A stretch of DNA of 64,000 nt. Source: JBHJGS01 sp050331575 (GTDB taxonomy: Bacteria > Pseudomonadota > Alphaproteobacteria > Sphingomonadales > Rhodothalassiaceae). The translations under genes were made by a program, and so were the position numbers. The stretch spans positions 1-64,000 of the forward strand of contig JBHJGS010000024.1 in assembly GCA_050331575.1 (NCBI GenBank), read 5' to 3'. The notes below the pieces were generated by a model. That model worked only from the letters and a program-made list of their open reading frames with translations, was not told the origin of the DNA and ran no database searches. Position 1 is the stretch's first letter; every line of letters starts with the position of its first letter. Positions 17,120 to 25,708 of the stretch are shown in pieces.

Positions 17120-17911
17120 ATGGCAGAGGATCTTGGCCGGATTGATACCGAGCGCGACGGCGAGGTGCTGATCATCACCCTCAATCGGCCGGCCAAGCTG
17201 AATGGCTTGACGCCGGAGATGCTGGACGCGCTGATCACCGCCTATACCCAGTTGGAACAGGATAACGATCTGCGCGTCGGCTTGCTGCGCGCGGCCGGCG
17301 ATCATTTCACCGCCGGGCTCGATCTGCCGCGGTTCCAAGACCGTTTCGGCGCCGGCGATTTCGCCCCGGTCGGCAGGTCGCAGGTCGACCCCTTCGGACT
17401 GAAGGGGCGGAGCCGCAGCAAGCCGATGCTGTGCGCGGTCAAGGGCATTTGCTTCACCGCCGGTCTGGAATTGATGCTGGCCGCCGACATCGCCGTGGCC
17501 GCCCACGACACCCGGTTCAGCCAGCTAGAACCCAAGCGCGGCTTGATGGCCGTGGGCGGGGCGACATTCCGCTTCGTCGAGCGCATGGGCTGGGGCGAAG
17601 CGATGCGCTGGTTGTTGACCGGCGATGAATTCGATGCCCGCGAGGCGCTAAAATTCGGCCTGGTCCAGGAGTGTGTCGAGACCGGCGCGGAAGCCGACCG
17701 CGCCCTGGCCCTGGCGCATCGGATCGCGCGCAACGCGCCATTGGCGGTCCAAGCAACGCTGGCCAATGCGCGCACCTTTGCGCGTCAGGGCGAAGCCGCC
17801 GCGATCGCGGAATTCGATGCCATTGCCGCGCGTTTGGCGGCCACGGACGATTTTGCCGAAGGGGTCAAAAGCTTTCAAGAAAAGCGCAACGCCCGGTTTC
17901 AGGGACGGTAG
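17120..17911 (+). CDS. Enoyl-CoA hydratase/isomerase family protein
   Basis: A 263-residue crotonase-fold enzyme acting on acyl-CoA thioesters. It has the oxyanion-hole segments GDHFTAGLDL and KGICFTAGLEL. The two acidic positions used by crotonase-type hydratases appear kept (Glu in GLELML and Glu in SQLEPKRG). GACAGGAGGG sits just before the ATG at 17120. It stands alone between the broken chemotaxis gene and the minus-strand TssBC-like gene. The true substrate and whether it is a hydratase or isomerase cannot be told from sequence. Confidence 0.85.
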   Translation: MAEDLGRIDTERDGEVLIITLNRPAKLNGLTPEMLDALITAYTQLEQDNDLRVGLLRAAGDHFTAGLDLPRFQDRFGAGDFAPVGRSQVDPFGLKGRSRSKPMLCAVKGICFTAGLELMLAADIAVAAHDTRFSQLEPKRGLMAVGGATFRFVERMGWGEAMRWLLTGDEFDAREALKFGLVQECVETGAEADRALALAHRIARNAPLAVQATLANARTFARQGEAAAIAEFDAIAARLAATDDFAEGVKSFQEKRNARFQGR

Positions 17912-17960
17912 AGCTCTGCCGAACCTGACATCGCACGTCCGAGGCGAGCAACTTTATGTT

Positions 17961-19532
17961 CTAGGGTGTGGGAAAGCTCAACTGGACGGTCGCGCCGCCC
18001 AGAACACGCGTGCCAGTGCGCACCACAAGATCGGTCAGCCGTTCATCCTCAGGATTGCGGCGGACGGTGACCCGGGCTCCCGGACCGGTTTCAGACACCA
18101 GATTGGTCATCAGGTCGTGCAGGAAGGGTTCGGCCGACCGGCCGCTCCCGCCCTCGGCCCATAGGCTCAGCGCATCTGCAGCCCAGCGCGCGACCCGGGC
18201 GGCCAGCAACTGATAGCCCAGTTGCGCCATTGCCCGGGCCTCCAGGGTTGCCTGGGTCATGCCGAAATGGCCTGGTTTGGCCAAGAGCGGCGCGTAAGAT
18301 AGCAGCAGGCGGTCGGATCGGCCGGTCACAGGAGCGATGCCGGCGGCAATCAGGTCTTCGCAGAGCGGCGGCGCCAGCGATAGCTTCGGCGCCTGGGCCG
18401 GATCGCTCAGCACGCCTCGGTCCGGACCGGTGAAGTCGGTCGGCCAGCCGGTCTCGGCGACGGCCCGGGCGATCAGCGCGGCCACAGCCCAGACAGGCGG
18501 CAGCGCCACGGACTGCGGCTCCGGCGCCAGCGGCAGATCATTGAAGGCCAGGGTCAGCCAGCGCGCCTCCGGCTTGTCCCGCAGGGCACGGAACGCCGCG
18601 AAGCGCGGGTCATCGAACACGTCGCCGAGCATATGCCGCCCGCGCAACGCCTGGTCGTCCAGACCCAGAAAACCCGGGTCCAGGGCAATCACAAGCGGCG
18701 CCTGCACGTCCGCGGCGGCTGCTGCCAATGCGCGAGCAAAGTCCAGATCCGCTTGCGTATTGCTCAGGGAGGCATCCGCGATGATCAGCGCGGGAAGGGC
18801 GCTGGCCCAATCTTCGCCTGTCGCTGCCACGCGATCTTGCACCAGCGTCGGCCAGTCCTGCCGGGGCGCGCTCAAGACCGATAAACGGATCGGCCGGTGA
18901 AAATCGATCCGGTCGATCAGGAATTTCAGGCCGTACCAAGCGCGCGCCCGGGCGCGATAGGCCGGATGACGGGCGACGGCGGCATCAGCGGCTTCCAATA
19001 AGGCGTCGATCTGGGCCAGGCCGGAGTCAACCGGGTCGGCCTGGCTGCAACTGTCCGGCGTATCGACCAGGGCAAGCAGCCGATCCAGCGGATCGTCGTC
19101 GGCGATCGGGGCGGCCGCGGCGGCGGGCCCGTCGTCCAGTTGGGCTAAGGCGCGGGTGATCGCTGGATGATCGGGCAATGCGGCGCGCGCCTGGTCCAGC
19201 GCTGTGCGGTCGCTGCGGCCGGCCTTGACCTCGGCGGCGGCGGCACGCAACTGCTCCAGTGCCTGAATGGGTGCCAGCGTTCTGGCCACGGCGCGGGGGC
19301 TGAGATCGCCCAGCCGTTCCGGCATGGTGTCGACAACCAGTTGCCGGTTTGGCGGCACTAAGGGGTGGTCGATCTGAAATCTCAGCCGCCCGGACTGCTG
19401 CGGCATCAAGCCGTCAAGCGCAGTGCGCTCGACATCGAACATCTCTGGTTCGGGAGTGTCGCTGAACTGGCCCAGAACCAGAATGCGGAATGGCAAGCGC
19501 CCCAAATCCAAAGCTTGATGAGCCTGACCCAT
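17961..19532 (-). CDS. TssB-TssC single-chain fusion: type VI secretion sheath-like protein
   Basis: A 523-residue protein in two parts. Residues 1-135 read as TssB/VipA: LPFRILVLGQFSD (13-25), a strand-loop block, then the hallmark DLSPRAVAR (76-84) matching DFSPAAVAR of TssB. After a linker rich in Ala, Asp and Pro (about 135-165), residues 166-523 read as TssC/VipB: LAQIDALLEAADAAVARHP and ARAWYGLKFLIDR, then APLVIALDPGFLGL, the FRALRDKPEARWLTLAF segment, GWPTDFTGPDRG, LAARVARW, and a final beta-strand pair. In ordinary T6SS these are separate proteins (about 165 and 495 residues) that co-assemble into the contractile sheath. The ATG at 19532 has GGAGGGAGG upstream. No other T6SS gene is in the window. 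The assignment rests on motif reading, not a search. Confidence 0.72.
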   Translation of the reverse strand: MGQAHQALDLGRLPFRILVLGQFSDTPEPEMFDVERTALDGLMPQQSGRLRFQIDHPLVPPNRQLVVDTMPERLGDLSPRAVARTLAPIQALEQLRAAAAEVKAGRSDRTALDQARAALPDHPAITRALAQLDDGPAAAAAPIADDDPLDRLLALVDTPDSCSQADPVDSGLAQIDALLEAADAAVARHPAYRARARAWYGLKFLIDRIDFHRPIRLSVLSAPRQDWPTLVQDRVAATGEDWASALPALIIADASLSNTQADLDFARALAAAAADVQAPLVIALDPGFLGLDDQALRGRHMLGDVFDDPRFAAFRALRDKPEARWLTLAFNDLPLAPEPQSVALPPVWAVAALIARAVAETGWPTDFTGPDRGVLSDPAQAPKLSLAPPLCEDLIAAGIAPVTGRSDRLLLSYAPLLAKPGHFGMTQATLEARAMAQLGYQLLAARVARWAADALSLWAEGGSGRSAEPFLHDLMTNLVSETGPGARVTVRRNPEDERLTDLVVRTGTRVLGGATVQLSFPTP

Positions 19533-19556
19533 TGCGCCTCCCTCCGCCACCGCCGA

Positions 19557-20306
19557 TCAGCGGCCGGCGGTGCGTTCCTCTACCCGAATGACGATCACCG
19601 AAACATTGTCCGTGGCGCCGGCTTCGACCGCCTCGGCAATCAACAGCGCGGCGCAATCGCCGCTCGACCCGGTCTTCAAAACGGTTTCGATGCGGGCGCG
19701 GGCCAGCGCCTTGGTCAAGCCATCGCTGCACAGCAAGAAGGCGTCATTATCCGCCAGGGGCACGAACCGGAAGTCCGGCTGCAAGGCGGCTCCCGCCCCG
19801 ACCGCCCGGGTCACCACATTGGCAGCGGGATGATTCTCTGCGTCTTCCGGTGCCAAAAGGCCCTGACGCACCAGATCCTGCACGCGGCTATGATCCTCCG
19901 TCATCTGCTCCAACCGGCCGTCGCGCAGACGATAGACCCGGCTGTCGCCGACCCAGGCAATCAACGCCTGGTCCCGCGCCACGGCCAATAGCGCGGCGGT
20001 GGTGCCAATCACTTGTCCCGGCGCCTGCTCCTGGGCCAGTGCGATAAGCCGGTCATTGGCAGCGGCCAGTGCCGTGGCGACCATGTCGCGCAGTCGCTCC
20101 GGCTCCTCCGCCACGGGCATCTCATCGATCATGTTTACCAGGGTGCGGCTGGCAAGATCCCCGCGATGGTGACCGCCCATCCCGTCGGCGACCAGCCAGA
20201 CGCCGGCGTCGGCGCGATCAAGCACCGCATCCTCATTGACGCGGCGCACCCGTCCAGGGTGGGTGGCCGCCGCCGAGCTCCACCGAAAGCTAAGCGCAAT
20301 GTCCAA
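19557..20306 (-). CDS. PP2C-type Ser/Thr phosphatase (PppA/Stp1-like)
   Basis: A 249-residue metal-dependent protein phosphatase. It has the PP2C motifs in order: RVNEDAVLD, VADGMGGHHRGDLAS, GTTAALL, VGDSRVYRLRDG, TEDHSRVQDL, LCSDGLT and TDNVSVIVI. A TTG at 20306 with AGGGGG upstream fits the family start; the upstream open frame adds 22 unconserved residues. It is the first gene of a tandem pair with the TssBC-like gene, 24 bases apart. In T6SS loci a phosphatase of this type (PppA) opposes the kinase PpkA in the threonine phosphorylation pathway, so the pairing supports the sheath assignment. No kinase or FHA protein is in the window. Confidence 0.85.
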   Translation of the reverse strand: MDIALSFRWSSAAATHPGRVRRVNEDAVLDRADAGVWLVADGMGGHHRGDLASRTLVNMIDEMPVAEEPERLRDMVATALAAANDRLIALAQEQAPGQVIGTTAALLAVARDQALIAWVGDSRVYRLRDGRLEQMTEDHSRVQDLVRQGLLAPEDAENHPAANVVTRAVGAGAALQPDFRFVPLADNDAFLLCSDGLTKALARARIETVLKTGSSGDCAALLIAEAVEAGATDNVSVIVIRVEERTAGR

Positions 20307-20622
20307 AGGCCGCCCCCTGACTGGTCCGGACCGGCGCGAATCAGACCATGCGCAGCCGGCGCTGTAAAGCACTCAGGCGGAAGAAAAGGGCCGCCGGACG
20401 GTCCCGGCAGCCCGACGCGATCGCCCCTTCGGAAACTAAGCGGGGCGCAACTACCAGCAGAGCCATACACACTCCGCGCCGGGCCGTCCTGTCACATCAC
20501 CTGACAAGATCGGGAGCGACCGCTGCCAAGGCCGCGACGCGGGCAAAGGATCGGGCCGGCCCGGGGCGTGTGGTTGCCCTCTCCTGCCGGCTAGGCCGCG
20601 CCCGCGCCCGCGCCTAGTGGGC
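20307..20622. other. Intergenic gap (316 bases)
   Basis: No credible gene. On the minus strand it carries the S9 peptidase 3' end and the PP2C leader. CTAGGC (20591-20596) and GCCTAG (20612-20617) flank a short CGCCCG-type repeat and could form a weak hairpin just after the peptidase stop. No clear promoter was recognised for the PP2C/TssBC-like pair. Confidence 0.5.
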
Positions 20623-22581
20623 TTAAGCGCCTTCTTCCTGCCCTTGTGGCTCGATCAGGCGGGTTTTCCAGAACCAGGCGACCGCCTCTTGCATAAAGTC
20701 ACGGTTGGACTTTTTGCGGAAGCCGTGGCCCTCGTCCAGCGCCAGCAAGTACCAGGGCGCGCCGCCATTCTCACGCACCGCCTCTAGCATCTGCTCGGCC
20801 TCAGAGGCCGGCACGCGCGGATCATTGGCGCCCTGGATGATGAACAGCGGAGTGGTGATCTTGTCGGCATGGGTCAGCGGTGAAATCGACTCCAGGAAGG
20901 CGCGCATCTCCGGATCGCTCTCATCGCCATATTCCACCCGCCGCAGCTTGCGTCGGTAGCCACGGGTATTCTCCAGGAAGGTGACGAAGTTGGAGATGCC
21001 AACAATGTCGACGGCTGCGGCAATCCGCGGGTCGTAATGCACCAGGCTGGCATAGACCATATAGCCGCCATAAGATCCGCCATAAACGCCGATGCGCTCG
21101 GCGTCGAAGCGGTCCGGCTGGCCTTCCACCCAGTCCAGCAGCGCGCCGATATCCTTCACCGAATCCTCGCGCAGGCGCGCATTGTCCAGCTTCAGATAAT
21201 CCTTGCCGTAACCCGCCGAGCCCCGAACATTGGGGGTGATCACAGCCAAGCCCAGCTCATTCACCCAATATTGGATCGTGGAGGAGAAGGTCGGCCGGTC
21301 CTGACCTTCCGGGCCGCCATGGATGTCGATCACCACCGGGTGCGGGCCGGGCCCCTCCGGCTGATAGACGAAGGCCGGAATGGTCAGACCGTCGAAGCTT
21401 TCATACTTGATCAGCTCCGGCGTCACGAAGGCGCTTTCGTCCAGCCCGCCGATTTCTGAGTGGGTCCAGCGCTCCAGCTCCTTGTCGTCCAGGTCCCAGA
21501 CATAGACGTCGGAGGGACCGTTGGCCGGGCTCAGCGTAAAGGCCAGATCCTGGCCCTCGGCATCGAAGCGCAAGCCGGACACCACGCCGGTGGGCAGCTT
21601 GGGCGCGTCGATCGCCTTATTGTTGCGCAGGCGACGCAAATACAGGGTCGAGAAGCCCTCTTCATTGACGGTGAAGGCCAGCGTGCGACCGTCCGGCGTG
21701 ATGTCGAAGGATTCGACGTTCCAGTCGATATCGGGCGTCAGCACGGTCTTCTCGCCGCTGTCCAGATCATAGCGCACCAGGCGGCGGAATTGCGCGTCCT
21801 CATCGCTGGTATACAGCACGCTCTTACCTTCGGGATGGAATTGCGCCCCGCCATAGGAGATCGCGGCCTCAGAGGGGTTGATCTGCTGCGTCTCACCGCT
21901 CGCCGCATCGATAATCCAGATCTCCGAATCATTGATCGAGGTGTATTTGGCCGCCAGCAGCCGATCGCCTGAGGGGGAGAATTCGATCGGGAACCAGGCG
22001 CCCTGCCCCTCAAACAGGATCTCCGATTGCGACAGCGCGTCGGCATCGGCCACGCGAATGCGCCAGTCGCCGGTCTCGGTGGTTTCATTGAAGGCGAATT
22101 TGGAGCCGTCATCAGCCCAGGTCGCCCCGCCCTTGCGGCCGCCGCCTTCGGTCAACTGCCGGACATCGCCACCATCGACCAGATAGAGTTGGTAATCCTC
22201 CGACCCGCCGACATCCTTGGTGATCACGAAGCCCGGCGGGGTCTCGTCCTCGCTGGGATAGGCCGCGCCGCTGACCGGCTCATCGAAGAAGGTCAGCTGC
22301 CGGCGCGCGCCGCCAGGTTCCTCGACATGGTGGATCTGCGCGGTTTCGCCGAAGCGGGTGACGATCAGCATGCCGTCGCCCTGCGGCCGCCAGGCGGTGA
22401 AGCCCGCCCCGCGCACATTCTGATAGCGCCGCAGCGTCTCTTGCACCTGTGACGGGATCTGTTCGGGGATCCCTTCGATGACCAGATTGCCGTCCTGGCG
22501 CCGCTGCGCCTCTTGCGCGCTGAGCGCGCTTGCCGCTGCAAGCGCCGCACAGGCGGCACCGGCGATCCAAAGCCGTTTCAT
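20623..22581 (-). CDS. S9 family peptidase (prolyl oligopeptidase-like), exported
   Basis: A 652-residue serine peptidase with a signal peptide (MKRLWIAGAACAALAAASAL) and so probably periplasmic. Residues about 40-385 form a beta-propeller of WD40-like/TolB repeats. The C-terminal alpha/beta hydrolase domain has the nucleophile in GVYGGSYGGYM, the Asp in QGANDPRVP and the His in LDEGHGF. HGGPEGQDRP is the typical oxyanion segment. It cleaves peptides, often after Pro or Ala. It is monocistronic as far as I can see; the downstream PP2C gene starts 317 bases away. Confidence 0.92.
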   Translation of the reverse strand: MKRLWIAGAACAALAAASALSAQEAQRRQDGNLVIEGIPEQIPSQVQETLRRYQNVRGAGFTAWRPQGDGMLIVTRFGETAQIHHVEEPGGARRQLTFFDEPVSGAAYPSEDETPPGFVITKDVGGSEDYQLYLVDGGDVRQLTEGGGRKGGATWADDGSKFAFNETTETGDWRIRVADADALSQSEILFEGQGAWFPIEFSPSGDRLLAAKYTSINDSEIWIIDAASGETQQINPSEAAISYGGAQFHPEGKSVLYTSDEDAQFRRLVRYDLDSGEKTVLTPDIDWNVESFDITPDGRTLAFTVNEEGFSTLYLRRLRNNKAIDAPKLPTGVVSGLRFDAEGQDLAFTLSPANGPSDVYVWDLDDKELERWTHSEIGGLDESAFVTPELIKYESFDGLTIPAFVYQPEGPGPHPVVIDIHGGPEGQDRPTFSSTIQYWVNELGLAVITPNVRGSAGYGKDYLKLDNARLREDSVKDIGALLDWVEGQPDRFDAERIGVYGGSYGGYMVYASLVHYDPRIAAAVDIVGISNFVTFLENTRGYRRKLRRVEYGDESDPEMRAFLESISPLTHADKITTPLFIIQGANDPRVPASEAEQMLEAVRENGGAPWYLLALDEGHGFRKKSNRDFMQEAVAWFWKTRLIEPQGQEEGA

Positions 22582-22737
22582 GGCTTACTCCCTTCATATG
22601 CCTGATGTCTGATACAGCCGATTGGCACGGAGACGCCTCCGCACACGGTAGCATAGCAGCTTTTTGGTCGGAACGCAGAGGCCTTTGCCCGGCCAGGCCG
22701 TTCAGCAGGCCGCAGACACGACATCGAACATGTCCGT

Positions 22738-23340
22738 TCAGGCCGGGGAAAAGCAGGCCGCCATCAATTGCCGGAACGCGTCGGCCCGGTGGGACATGGC
22801 GTGTTTGCGCGCCGGATCCAGTTCGCCGAAGGTCGCCGTCTCGCCCTCGGCGACGAAGACCGGGTCATAGCCGAAGCCCCTGGTGCCGCGGGGCGGCCAG
22901 ACCAGTCGACCGTCGACCCGTCCCGAAACGCTCTCCACATGCCCATCCGGCCAAGCCAGCGACAAGACGCAGATGAAATGCGCTGCAGGATCCTTGTCGC
23001 CCAGCGCCTCGTGCAGCTTCTGCATGGCGGCTTGGAAATCCTTGGCGGGTCCGGCCCAGCGCGCGGAATAGATGCCCGGCGCGCCGCCCAACGCCGGCAC
23101 CACCAGGCCGCTGTCGTCGGCCAGGGCCGGCATGTCCGCCCCAAGCGCGGCGGAGCGCGCCTTCAGTTCGGCATTCTCGGTGAAGCTGGTGCCGGTTTCC
23201 TCCGGCTCCGGCAAAGCCAACTGAGCGGCGGACACCGTGTCGATGCCCAGCGGCCGCACCAGATCGGCGATCTCACGCACCTTGCCGGGATTGTGGCTGG
23301 CGACCACCAGCCTGTCACCGGAAAAGCGCCGCCGGGTCAT
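22738..23340 (-). CDS. rdgB: Non-canonical purine NTP pyrophosphatase (XTP/dITP)
   Basis: A 200-residue Ham1/RdgB enzyme that hydrolyses XTP, dITP and dHAPTP to monophosphates and keeps deaminated purines out of DNA and RNA. The N-terminal substrate loop SHNPGKVREI, TSFTENAELKA, the metal/catalytic ADDSGLVVPAL and the GYDPVFV and SHRADAF motifs are all present. Its start overlaps the VOC gene stop by four bases (ATGA), so it is the last gene of an rph-VOC-rdgB operon, an arrangement known for rph and rdgB in many bacteria. Confidence 0.95.
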   Translation of the reverse strand: MTRRRFSGDRLVVASHNPGKVREIADLVRPLGIDTVSAAQLALPEPEETGTSFTENAELKARSAALGADMPALADDSGLVVPALGGAPGIYSARWAGPAKDFQAAMQKLHEALGDKDPAAHFICVLSLAWPDGHVESVSGRVDGRLVWPPRGTRGFGYDPVFVAEGETATFGELDPARKHAMSHRADAFRQLMAACFSPA

Positions 23341-23771
23341 GCGTCGCGTTCGGCCAGACGTCGGGCGGTCTCCTCAGGCGAGACATCCTCCACATGGGTG
23401 GCGATGCAGTAGCACACACCGTTTGCGGTCTGAACCACGCCGTGGCGGTCGCCATAGGGCTGGTTGCCAATCTCGAACAGCTCCGTGGCGCCGGCCTCGA
23501 TGGCGCGGCGGTGATGGGCATCGGCGTCTTCGACATACAGATACAGCATCGCCGGCATGGTCTGGCCGGATTGATCGGCACGGCTGAGCATGATGACACT
23601 GTCGCCCACGGCAATCTCGCCATAGCGTGGCTTGCCTGCCTCGTCGGGGATCACGGCGCCAGGCTTGCCATCCAGCGCCTGCTGCAAAAAGCGCATCTCC
23701 GCCTCCAGATCGGACACGATCAGAAAGGGCTGCACGCTGCGAAAGCCGTCCGGTATCGGTTTCACGCTCAT
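23337..23771 (-). CDS. VOC family (glyoxalase/PhnB-like) protein
   Basis: A 144-residue protein with the paired beta-alpha-beta-beta-beta units of the vicinal oxygen chelate fold. The segments FLIVSDLEAEMRFLQQAL, GDSVIMLSRAD, MLYLYVEDADAHHRRAIEAG and QPYGDRHGVVQTANG resemble the PhnB/YdeM-type group. The substrate is unknown. The ATG at 23771 begins one base after the rph stop codon, and its own stop overlaps rdgB, so it is translationally coupled to both. The insertion of a VOC gene between rph and rdgB is unusual but may be incidental. Confidence 0.8.
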   Translation of the reverse strand: MSVKPIPDGFRSVQPFLIVSDLEAEMRFLQQALDGKPGAVIPDEAGKPRYGEIAVGDSVIMLSRADQSGQTMPAMLYLYVEDADAHHRRAIEAGATELFEIGNQPYGDRHGVVQTANGVCYCIATHVEDVSPEETARRLAERDA

Positions 23772-23772
23772 C

Positions 23773-24492
23773 TCATTTGATCCCCAAAAGCCGTTTTTGT
23801 TCCGCCACAATGGTATCACAGCCGATGCGTGCCAAGCGCAGCAGACGCAAAAATTCCTCCTCCTGGAACGGATGGCCTTCCGCAGTGGCCTGAACTTCGA
23901 TCAGTCCGCCGGATCCGGACAGCACGAAATTGGCGTCGGCCTGGGCCTGGCTGTCTTCGTCATAGTCCAGGTCCAGCACCGGCAGCCCCTCGTACAGTCC
24001 GCACGAGATCGCCGCGACCGGTTCGATGATTGGGATGGTCGGGATCAGGCCGGCATCGCGCATGGTGCGCAGGCATTCATAGAGCGCCACGAAGCCGCCG
24101 GAGATCGCCGCGGTGCGGGTGCCGCCGTCAGCCTGGATGACATCGCAGTCGATGCGGATCTGACGCTCGCCGATGCCCTTCAGATCCACGCTGGCGCGCA
24201 GCGCCCGGCCGATCAGCCGCTGGATTTCCTGGGTGCGGCCGGATTGTTTGCCGCGGGCCGCCTCGCGGTCGCCGCGGGTGTGGGTGGCGCGCGGCAGCAT
24301 GCCATATTCCGCGGTTATCCAGCCCTTTCCGGTATCGCGCAGCCAGAAGGGCGGACGCTCCTCCAAGGAGGCGGTACACAGGACATGGGTGTCGCCGCAC
24401 TTGACCAGGCACGACCCCTCCGCATGTTTGGAGAAACCGATGTCGAAACTGAGCGGGCGCAACTCGTCGGGCGCGCGGCCGGATGGGCGCAT
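23773..24492 (-). CDS. rph: Ribonuclease PH
   Basis: A 239-residue phosphorolytic 3' exoribonuclease that trims tRNA 3' ends. Family hallmarks: RPSGRAPDELRPLSFD at the start, GDTHVLCTASLEERPPFW, GWITAEYGMLPRATHTR, the REAARGKQSGRTQEIQRLIG stretch and CDVIQADGGTRTAAISG with active-site acids. It is divergent from hrcA (152-base gap) as in many alphaproteobacteria and is first in the rph-VOC-rdgB operon. Confidence 0.96.
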   Translation of the reverse strand: MRPSGRAPDELRPLSFDIGFSKHAEGSCLVKCGDTHVLCTASLEERPPFWLRDTGKGWITAEYGMLPRATHTRGDREAARGKQSGRTQEIQRLIGRALRASVDLKGIGERQIRIDCDVIQADGGTRTAAISGGFVALYECLRTMRDAGLIPTIPIIEPVAAISCGLYEGLPVLDLDYDEDSQAQADANFVLSGSGGLIEVQATAEGHPFQEEEFLRLLRLARIGCDTIVAEQKRLLGIK

Positions 24493-24644
24493 AAGGTCGA
24501 TCTCCTGGCTGTCGTTCGGGCTTGCCGCGGCGTTCTTAAGCAGTGCGGCTGCTGCGGTCCAGGCTCGATTGACGGCACAAAGGCCGCGCCCCTAAAGTCG
24601 CGCGCCGCACCGGGTGCGGCACCGCCGTGACGGGATGACGAGGC

Positions 24645-25688
24645 ATGAAACTGGAGGATTTGAACGAACGGTCGCGGGCGATCTTCCGCGACATCGTCGA
24701 AACCTATCTGACCACGGGCGAACCGGTCGGCTCGCGCCGGCTGTCCCAGTCGATCGCCCTGTCGCCGGCGTCGATCCGCAATGTCATGGCGGATCTGGAG
24801 GATCTGGGCCTGTTGGCCGCGCCGCACACCTCCGCCGGGCGCCTGCCCACCGATCGCGGCCTGCGCCTGTTCGTCGACGGGCTGTTGGAGGTGGGCGACC
24901 TGACCGAGGCTGACCGCCGCAACATCGACGAGCAATGTGCCGCCGCGGGCCGGGCGCCGGAAGATATGCTGGCCGAGGCGACGCATCTTCTGTCCGGCTT
25001 GTCACGCTGTGCCGGGCTGGTCATGGCGGAGAAGCTGGAAAAGCCGGTGCGCCATGTCGAATTCGTCAATCTCAATCCGGGCCGAGCCTTGGTGGTGGTG
25101 GTGCATGAAGACGGCGCGGTGGAAAATCGGCTGATCGAGACACCGCTCGGCCTTCCGGTATCGGCCCTGCAGCAGGCCTCGAACTATCTGAACGCCCGCT
25201 TTGCCGGCCGCACCTTTGAGGAGGCGCGCAAGCTGATTGAGACGGAGATCGCCGCTGATCAGGCGCAGTTGGACGCTCTGACCGCCAAGGTGGTCTCCGG
25301 CGGCCTGGCCACCTGGTCCGGCGAGGTGGGCGAAATGCCCAGCCTGATCGTGCGCGGTCAGTCCAACCTTTTGGAGGATGTCAAGGCCGCGGAAGATTTG
25401 GAACGGGTTCGCCAGCTGTTTGACGATCTGGAAAGCAAGCGCGATGTCATCAAGCTGTTGGAGTCAGCGCGCCAAGGCAATGGCGTGCGCATCTTTATCG
25501 GTGCGGAGAACAATCTCTTTTCCCTGTCCGGTAGTTCCGTCATCGTCGCTCCCTATATGAAGGGCGAGCCGGGCGGCGAGCAGCGCATTGTCGGCGTGAT
25601 CGGCGTGATCGGACCGACCCGGCTGAATTATGCCCGCATCATTCCGATGGTGGACTATACCGCCCGCGTGATCGGACAAATGCTGTAA
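24645..25688 (+). CDS. hrcA: Heat-inducible transcription repressor HrcA
   Basis: A 347-residue repressor of heat-shock genes that acts at CIRCE operators with help from GroEL. The N-terminal winged helix (LNERSRAIFRDIVETYLTTG, then GSRRLSQSIALSPASIRNVM) and the C-terminal GAF-like dimer domain ending in IGVIGPTRLNYARIIPMVDY are typical. No CIRCE element (TTAGCACTC-N9-GAGTGCTAA) was found in the 152 bases upstream, so it may not control itself here. grpE follows 20 bases on. Confidence 0.95.
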   Translation: MKLEDLNERSRAIFRDIVETYLTTGEPVGSRRLSQSIALSPASIRNVMADLEDLGLLAAPHTSAGRLPTDRGLRLFVDGLLEVGDLTEADRRNIDEQCAAAGRAPEDMLAEATHLLSGLSRCAGLVMAEKLEKPVRHVEFVNLNPGRALVVVVHEDGAVENRLIETPLGLPVSALQQASNYLNARFAGRTFEEARKLIETEIAADQAQLDALTAKVVSGGLATWSGEVGEMPSLIVRGQSNLLEDVKAAEDLERVRQLFDDLESKRDVIKLLESARQGNGVRIFIGAENNLFSLSGSSVIVAPYMKGEPGGEQRIVGVIGVIGPTRLNYARIIPMVDYTARVIGQML

Positions 25689-25708
25689 GACAAAGGACCA
25701 AGGCCGTT

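Noticed and set aside
24493..24644. CIRCE operator upstream of hrcA
   Set aside because: I looked for TTAGCACTC-N9-GAGTGCTAA and found no match or close variant.
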